A stretch of DNA of 12,580 nucleotides. It comes from Anaerotignum sp. Lineage in GTDB: Bacteria; Bacillota; Clostridia; Lachnospirales; Anaerotignaceae. Location: assembly GCA_020024255.1 (NCBI GenBank), contig JAHHTX010000061.1:1-12580 (forward strand), in the 5' to 3' direction. The notes below the pieces were generated by a model. That model worked only from the letters and a program-made list of their open reading frames with translations, ran no database searches and had not been told where the DNA came from. This document shows positions 7,873 to 12,580 of the stretch, piece after piece. The number at the start of each line of letters is the position of its first letter. Positions within the stretch are counted from its first letter, which is position 1. The position numbers and the translations under genes were made by a program.

Positions 7873-7875
7873 TAT
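7849..7875 (+). promoter_or_regulatory. Sigma-D (sigma-28/FliA-type) promoter of cheA-cheW
   Basis: TAAA (7849-7852), a spacer of exactly 15 bp, then GTCGATAT (7868-7875) matches the flagellar sigma consensus TAAA-N15-GCCGATAT at 11 of 12 positions. Transcription should start near 7882, giving a leader of about 40 nt before the cheA ATG. This places cheA in the late flagellar/motility regulon. Confidence 0.8.
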
Positions 7876-7923
7876 AAAGCATGATAGATATATTTCTTAA
7901 AATGGATAAGGCGGTGTATTTTT

Positions 7924-9987
7924 ATGGATAATGATATGGACAGCATGCTGGAGACGTACCTCTTTGAAGCAAACTCTCTCATGGATCAATTAGATGAAAT
8001 CCTTCTGGAAGCCGAGAAATCCAAACGCTTCACGGTGGACGATGTAAACGAAATCTTTCGTATCATGCATACAATCAAAGGTTCTTCTGCTATGATGGAA
8101 TTCGATTCCCTTATGACAACAGCACATAAAATCGAAGACCTCTTCTTCCTTATTCGTGACAGAGGAGTAGAGTACTTTGACGAAAAATGTGATGAAAAAC
8201 TGCATCACGGAATGTTCGATATGCTCTTTACCGTAATCGACTTTATGCGTTCTGAAATTGAAAAAGTGGAAAATAACGAACCCCTTACAGAGAATATCGA
8301 CAGTTATACCGAAAAAATTAGTAACTATGTGATGAAAATTAAAGCAGCTTTCGGAGAAGCGGCTGAAGATGCTGAACAGGCACCGGAACCTGTTGCTGTG
8401 GCTGCCCCCGAAACGGCTTTTCCCGATGATTCTCCCTTCTTCCTGCAAATTCGTTTTGAAGAAGGCATCGGTATGGAAAATCTCCGTGCCTTCATGGTGG
8501 TCAATACATTACAGGAAGAAGGATTGTCATTCAAGTTCTATCCCGAAGATGTGGAAGCAAATCCCGATTCCTGTGCAGTCATCATAGAAAACGGCTTGTT
8601 CCTCTCCTTCACCCATAAGGCAGAGGCAGAAAAGGCTGCTTCCCTCATTGACAACATGGGAAGCATCACTTCCTGCGAACTTTTGGAAAATCATGTGAAA
8701 AAAGAGGAACCGAAAGAAGATACAGCGGTAAAACAACAGCAAAATGCACCGGAGAAAAAAACAGGGGCAGCGGCAAATCCTTCCCATCACGGAGAAAAGC
8801 CCAAGCAGAGCCTCATCAGTGTAAACCTGACAAAACTGGATAATCTTATGGCTATTGTCGGCGAAATTGTAATCACCGAATCCATGGTAACCTCTTCTCC
8901 CGATATTCAGGGGCTCAAGCTGGATAACTTTACAAAGTCCGCAAGACAGTTAAGAAAGCTCACAGATGAATTGCAGGATATTGCCATGAGTATTCGTATG
9001 GTTCCCATTGCAGGGGTGTTCAATAAAATGAACCGTATCGTCCGTGATATGGGACAAAAGTTGGGCAAAGACGTAGAACTGAAAGTAGTCGGTGAGGAAA
9101 CTGAAGTCGATAAAGCCATTGTGGACGGCATCGGCGACCCCATTATGCATATCGTCAGAAACTCTATGGACCACGGTATTGAAGAAACAGCCGATGAACG
9201 TATTGCCGCAGGCAAAAGCCCCAAGGGTCACATCACCCTTTCCGCTGAGCATACCGGCAGTGATATTATTATTGCCATTGAGGACGACGGTCAGGGGGTA
9301 AATCTAGATGCGGTGCTGAACAAAGCAGCCAAAAACGGTGTCCTGACCAAACCTGAAAGTGAATATTCCAAGCGGGAGATTCTGAACCTGCTTATGGCAC
9401 CCGGTTTCTCCACAAACGAAGAAGTAACAGAGTATTCCGGCAGAGGCGTCGGCATGGACGTTGTAAAGAAAAATGTAGAAAAAGTGGGCGGTATCGTTAC
9501 CATTACCAGTGAAGAAGGCAAGGGCATGAAAACAACCCTGAAAATCCCTCTTACCATGGCAATTGTAGACGGTATGGAAATCGCAGTGGGCGACTCCATT
9601 TTCACCATTCCCATTACCAATATCAGACAGTCCTTCAAAGCAAGTGCCGCAGATATCATCAGTGATGCAAGCAACGGAGAAGTCATTAAACGCATGAATG
9701 AATTTTATCCCATATTCAGACTGCATGAGCTGTACAACATTCCCACAAAAATCACCAACATCGAAGATGGTATTCTCATCTGGGTAGAAGCATCAGACAA
9801 GTCTTACTGCCTGTTTGTAGATGAACTTCTGGGAGAACAGCAGGTTGTTGTAAAACCCCTGCCTACTTATTTGAACAGCTATAACATTAAAGATTCCGGT
9901 ATTGCAGGCTGTACCATTTTGGGCAACGGCAATATCAGTATTATACTGGACATTCTGAATCTGTACCTTATGGCACAGAATTACTGA
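7924..9987 (+). CDS. cheA: Chemotaxis histidine kinase CheA
   Basis: The central kinase of chemotaxis: it autophosphorylates at receptor arrays with CheW and passes phosphate to CheY and CheB. At 687 residues it has all five domains. P1 (Hpt) carries the phospho-accepting His49 in HTIKGSS. A P2-type response-regulator-binding domain lies at about 170-255, after an acidic Ala/Pro/Glu linker. P3 dimerisation helices span about 298-370. P4 ATPase shows the N box (H409, N413, H417), G1 DDGQG at 454-458, an F box GFST at 494-497 and G2 GRGVGMD at 506-512. The CheW-like P5 covers about 545-687. All key residues are intact, so it should be active. ATG at 7924 follows AAGGCGGTG by seven bases. It is first in a cheA-cheW unit behind a sigma-D-type promoter. 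Confidence 0.98.
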   Translation: MDNDMDSMLETYLFEANSLMDQLDEILLEAEKSKRFTVDDVNEIFRIMHTIKGSSAMMEFDSLMTTAHKIEDLFFLIRDRGVEYFDEKCDEKLHHGMFDMLFTVIDFMRSEIEKVENNEPLTENIDSYTEKISNYVMKIKAAFGEAAEDAEQAPEPVAVAAPETAFPDDSPFFLQIRFEEGIGMENLRAFMVVNTLQEEGLSFKFYPEDVEANPDSCAVIIENGLFLSFTHKAEAEKAASLIDNMGSITSCELLENHVKKEEPKEDTAVKQQQNAPEKKTGAAANPSHHGEKPKQSLISVNLTKLDNLMAIVGEIVITESMVTSSPDIQGLKLDNFTKSARQLRKLTDELQDIAMSIRMVPIAGVFNKMNRIVRDMGQKLGKDVELKVVGEETEVDKAIVDGIGDPIMHIVRNSMDHGIEETADERIAAGKSPKGHITLSAEHTGSDIIIAIEDDGQGVNLDAVLNKAAKNGVLTKPESEYSKREILNLLMAPGFSTNEEVTEYSGRGVGMDVVKKNVEKVGGIVTITSEEGKGMKTTLKIPLTMAIVDGMEIAVGDSIFTIPITNIRQSFKASAADIISDASNGEVIKRMNEFYPIFRLHELYNIPTKITNIEDGILIWVEASDKSYCLFVDELLGEQQVVVKPLPTYLNSYNIKDSGIAGCTILGNGNISIILDILNLYLMAQNY

Positions 9988-10003
9988 GAAGGAGGACAAA
10001 CCT

Positions 10004-10504
10004 ATGGCTATGGAAGAAAATACACCTGTTGAAGTTCTGACAGACCCTGCCCATAAAGAAGTATCCGATGAACTTGCACAAAAATACCTGATGTTCCTGT
10101 CTGACGGACTGGACTTTGGGGTAAAAGCATCTTATGTTGTGGAAATCATTACCAATCATACAATCACAACACTTCCCATGACGCCGGACTTTATCAAAGG
10201 CATCATCAATCTGCGTGGACAGATTATCCCCATTATTGACATTCGTACCAAAATGGGAAAAATGGAAGGCGAAACCACAAACTACTCTTGTATCATCGTT
10301 TTCGACATTCACTCCATTATGTTGGGTGTTTATGTGGATACGGTTTCACAGGTCGTTGACATTGACGAGAGCAAAATCTCTCCTCCGTCCCCGCACAATC
10401 GTCAGGAACTGGTAAACGGCATGGTTTCCATGCCCGACGGCAAAACCATTTTGATTCTGGACTGTGAAAAACTGGTGGATAGTGAAGCGTCCATGATGAT
10501 GTAA
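10004..10504 (+). CDS. cheW: Chemotaxis coupling protein CheW
   Basis: A 166-residue adaptor that links receptor tips to the P5 domain of CheA. The CheW fold is clear: the first strands at about 28-50 (KYLMFLSDG, FGVKASYVVEI), the hallmark GIINLRGQIIPIIDIR at 66-81 with the conserved Arg71, and the second sub-barrel with V-D-V-S-Q-V at about 111-117 and NGMV at 138-141. The first 25 residues are a polar extension before the fold. It begins 16 bp after the cheA stop with AAGGAGG as ribosome-binding site, so it is co-transcribed with cheA, and it is followed by a strong terminator. It is a stand-alone CheW with no fused receiver, so it is not CheV. Confidence 0.97.
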   Translation: MAMEENTPVEVLTDPAHKEVSDELAQKYLMFLSDGLDFGVKASYVVEIITNHTITTLPMTPDFIKGIINLRGQIIPIIDIRTKMGKMEGETTNYSCIIVFDIHSIMLGVYVDTVSQVVDIDESKISPPSPHNRQELVNGMVSMPDGKTILILDCEKLVDSEASMMM

Positions 10505-10549
10505 AATTTTTTGTATACATGGCATACAGTGAAAACGGAAGATTATGAC

Positions 10550-10581
10550 AAGAAGGTGGCAATTTCAGTTGCCACCTTCTT
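10550..10581 (+). terminator. Rho-independent terminator of cheA-cheW
   Basis: A perfect 13-bp stem (10550-10562 with 10569-10581), including GGTGGCAA/TTGCCACC, a 6-nt loop TTTCAG and a downstream T-run (10583-10588). It lies about 45 bp after the cheW stop. The stem also works in part as promoter sequence for cheR. Confidence 0.9.
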
Positions 10582-10597
10582 CTTTTTTGATTATAAT
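10569..10597 (+). promoter_or_regulatory. Putative sigma-A-type promoter of cheR-cheB
   Basis: TTGCCA (10569-10574) and a consensus TATAAT (10592-10597) are separated by 17 bp. The -35 is one base from consensus and is built from the 3' arm of the cheW terminator stem. Transcription would start near 10604 and give a leader of about 70 nt. A much weaker sigma-D-like alternative lies slightly downstream (TAAA at 10601-10604, then AGCAATAT after 15 bp). Confidence 0.55.
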
Positions 10598-10627
10598 GTT
10601 TAAAAGAGATGAAAACAGAAGCAATAT

Positions 10628-10653
10628 ACTGATGGGCACTTCTGCCCTTCAGT
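10628..10653 (+). promoter_or_regulatory. Hairpin in the cheR 5' leader
   Basis: ACTGA-T-GGGCA (10628-10638) pairs with TGCCC-T-TCAGT (10643-10653) around a CTTC loop, a 10-bp stem with one T-T mismatch. It ends five bases before the cheR Shine-Dalgarno, leaving that site free. It may stabilise the mRNA or serve as a protein-binding site. It has no T-run, so it is not a terminator. Confidence 0.5.
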
Positions 10654-10657
10654 AAAG

Positions 10658-10675
10658 AAAGGTGGTGCTATTTTG
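10658..10675 (+). promoter_or_regulatory. Ribosome-binding site fixing the TTG start of cheR
   Basis: AAAGGTGG (10658-10665) is followed seven bases later by TTG (10673-10675). No ATG or GTG is well placed, and the next in-frame methionine is near residue 66, inside the conserved N-terminal domain. The TTG is therefore very probably the real start. Confidence 0.8.
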
Positions 10676-11494
10676 CTTGAAATTAACCAAAGTGACTTTT
10701 TAAAACTTGTTCATTTCATTCAAAAAAATTACGGAATTGATTTATCCAAAAAAAAGCAGCTCATTCAGAGCCGCCTGCATACAACCCTTACAACAAAGGG
10801 TTACAGCGACTTTGGACAATATGTGGATTATATCATAAAAACGGATAATAAAGGTGATATCGAAAATATGCTGAACAAGCTCACCACCAACTATACCTTT
10901 TTCCTGAGAGAAAAAGAGCACTTTGACTATTTTGCCAACACCATTTTACCCTATTTGACTTCCCATAGAAAAAATAAGGTACTGAGTATTTGGAGTGCAG
11001 GCTGCTCCTCCGGAGAAGAACCCTACACCATTTCCATGGTGATAAAAGATTTTCTGGGACATCAGGCATCGGCATGGGACACTCGTGTTCTTGCAACGGA
11101 TATTTCCATGAATGTACTTTCCACCGCCATGAAAGGTGAATATGAAATAGATGCATTGCGGGAACTCCCACCCAAGTGGAAACAGCAGTTTTTTAAACCT
11201 GTTCCCGGCAAACCGGACAAAGTGCAGGTTGCTTCTGTACTGAAAAACAATGTCATTTTCCGTCCCTTTAACCTGATGCATCCCATGCGGTTCAAGATAC
11301 CTTTCGATGTTATCTTTTGCCGTAATGTGATGATTTATTTTGACCAGCCAACAAAAGACGCTCTGGTCAATCGTTTCTATCAGGCAAGCAATCCTGGCGG
11401 TTACCTACTTATCGGTCATTCCGAAAGTGTAAACCGTGCCGCCTGCAATTATCAGTACATTATGCCTGCAACCTACAGAAAACCTTTGAAATAG
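10673..11494 (+). CDS. cheR: Chemotaxis protein methyltransferase CheR
   Basis: Transfers methyl groups from S-adenosylmethionine to glutamates of chemoreceptors, giving adaptation together with CheB. The 273-residue length is typical. The helical N-terminal domain (about 5-70) leads to the family signature TTNYTFFLREKEHF at 71-84, in which the usual FFR reads FLR. The SAM-binding segments follow: WSAGCSSGEEPYTI (107-120), ATDIS (141-145), the FDVIFCRNVMIYFD loop (211-224) and GGYLLIGHSES (242-252). No TPR or other extra domain is present. The gene starts at a TTG, which may lower its translation, since CheR is needed in small amounts. It has its own likely promoter after the cheW terminator, and cheB follows 37 bp later. 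Confidence 0.97.
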   Translation: MLEINQSDFLKLVHFIQKNYGIDLSKKKQLIQSRLHTTLTTKGYSDFGQYVDYIIKTDNKGDIENMLNKLTTNYTFFLREKEHFDYFANTILPYLTSHRKNKVLSIWSAGCSSGEEPYTISMVIKDFLGHQASAWDTRVLATDISMNVLSTAMKGEYEIDALRELPPKWKQQFFKPVPGKPDKVQVASVLKNNVIFRPFNLMHPMRFKIPFDVIFCRNVMIYFDQPTKDALVNRFYQASNPGGYLLIGHSESVNRAACNYQYIMPATYRKPLK

Positions 11495-11531
11495 GCTCGC
11501 AGACCTGTCATAGAAAGAGAGGTTTTATCCT

Positions 11532-12578
11532 ATGTTAAATAAAAAAATCAAAGTTCTTGTGGTAGACGACAGTATACTGTTTCGCAAAATGCTCTCAGAA
11601 GGACTTTCCATATATCCCTTCATTGAAGTGGTGGGCTATGCCATGAATGCCTTTGATGCTATGCGGAAAATTCCCGTACTACGGCCCGATGTTTTGACAT
11701 TAGACGTGGAAATGCCCGGCATGAGCGGCATTGATTTTCTGAAACAGCTTCTGCCAAAGCACCCTATCCCCGTAATTCTGGTATCTTCTCTGAACCTCAG
11801 CGTATTCGATGCACTTTCCGCAGGTGCAGTAGACTTCGTGCAGAAACCGGATATGGATAAGCAGCATTTTACAACTTTTATGGCAAACCTGAGCATGAAA
11901 ATCAAAGCGGCATCTATGGCAAAGATAAGACCTGCAAAGGCACCTGCCCAACAGCCTGCCGTTGCCCATACATCTACAACTTTAATCAATAAATCTGTAA
12001 AACTCAATAACTATGTCATTGCCATCGGTGCATCTACCGGCGGTACAGAGGCAACCCTTGCTGTATTAAAGGATTTGCCGGCTGATACACCGGGTATTGT
12101 TGTGGTGCAGCATATGCCTGCCGGTTTTACCAAGATGTATGCAGACCGACTGAATCGCACATGCAAAATGCGTGTCAAAGAAGCCCAAAACGGCGATCCC
12201 ATTGTCAGAGGACAGGTACTGATTGCACCCGGGGATTTCCATATGCGTGTTATGCTGTCCGGCTCTGGCTATGCCGTAAAGTGCAGCCATGAGGAAAAAG
12301 TCAGCGGACATATGCCGTCTGTTGATGTACTCTTCGATTCTATGGCACAAAACGTCACAAGCGGTATGGGAATTATCCTGACAGGTATGGGACGTGATGG
12401 TGCAAACGGACTGCTGAAAATGCGAAAAAAAGGCTTTTACACCATTGGTCAGTCCAAGGAATCCTGCGTGGTTTATGGTATGCCCATGGAAGCCTTTAAA
12501 CTGGGTGCTGTCCATACAGAGGCACCCTGTGAAAAAATCGGCGGTATGATTATTGGACATCTGAATGGCATGAGATAA
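11532..12578 (+). CDS. cheB: Receptor methylesterase/glutamine deamidase CheB
   Basis: Removes receptor methyl groups and can deamidate receptor glutamines; it is activated by phosphate from CheA. The 348-residue protein has an N-terminal receiver (about 5-122) with acidic Asp12 and Asp13, phospho-acceptor Asp58 in LDVEMPGM, Ser85 and Lys105. A linker of about 35 residues rich in Ala, Pro and Lys leads to the methylesterase domain (about 160-345). The catalytic triad is Ser168 (GASTGG), His194 (QHMP) and Asp289 (GMGRDG). Both domains look complete and active. The ATG lies nine bases after AAAGAGAGG, and the gene is probably co-transcribed with cheR. The TAA stop lies two bases before the window edge, so any following gene or terminator is not visible. 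Confidence 0.97.
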   Translation: MLNKKIKVLVVDDSILFRKMLSEGLSIYPFIEVVGYAMNAFDAMRKIPVLRPDVLTLDVEMPGMSGIDFLKQLLPKHPIPVILVSSLNLSVFDALSAGAVDFVQKPDMDKQHFTTFMANLSMKIKAASMAKIRPAKAPAQQPAVAHTSTTLINKSVKLNNYVIAIGASTGGTEATLAVLKDLPADTPGIVVVQHMPAGFTKMYADRLNRTCKMRVKEAQNGDPIVRGQVLIAPGDFHMRVMLSGSGYAVKCSHEEKVSGHMPSVDVLFDSMAQNVTSGMGIILTGMGRDGANGLLKMRKKGFYTIGQSKESCVVYGMPMEAFKLGAVHTEAPCEKIGGMIIGHLNGMR

Positions 12579-12580
12579 AA

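Noticed and set aside
10508..10528. Palindrome-like TGTATAC...GCATACA after cheW
   Set aside because: The pairing is short and imperfect; the strong terminator just downstream explains the region.

Overview
The window reads as a piece of a motile, anaerobic-type Bacillota (Clostridia) chromosome. The signs are a moderately low GC content, strong AGGAGG-type ribosome-binding sites, a CheA with a separate response-regulator-binding domain, a FlhB-C-terminal-like orphan next to a FliK-like protein (as I recall for ylqG-ylqH of Bacillus subtilis), and an S-layer-homology (SLH) surface protein. Species cannot be decided from this sequence alone.

Left half, minus strand (7818 down to 157): four closely packed co-directional genes. 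They encode, in transcription order, a FliK/YlqG-like protein, a small FlhB C-terminal-domain homologue (YlqH type), a PilZ-domain protein likely to sense c-di-GMP, and a 1763-residue exported SLH protein built from repeated beta-sandwich-like units. The genes overlap or are 10-40 bp apart, and the set ends at a rho-independent terminator at 81-105. It looks like one operon linking flagellar export parts, a c-di-GMP sensor and a wall-bound surface protein.

Centre (7819-7923): a 105-bp divergent intergenic region. Rightward it carries a nearly perfect sigma-D/sigma-28 promoter (TAAA-N15-GTCGATAT). Leftward it carries a sigma-A-like promoter (TCGACA-N16-TATAGT). The two overlap, with the leftward -35 lying on the rightward -10.

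Right half, plus strand (7924-12578): the chemotaxis core. cheA and cheW form a unit ending in a strong 13-bp-stem terminator; cheR and cheB follow as a second unit. The likely cheR promoter has its -35 inside the cheW terminator stem, and its leader contains a hairpin just before a TTG start. Together the genes give the kinase and coupling protein of the receptor array plus the methyltransferase/methylesterase pair that adapts the receptors. cheY, cheC, cheD and receptors are not in the window.

No rRNA, tRNA, CRISPR array, insertion sequence or phage gene was seen.
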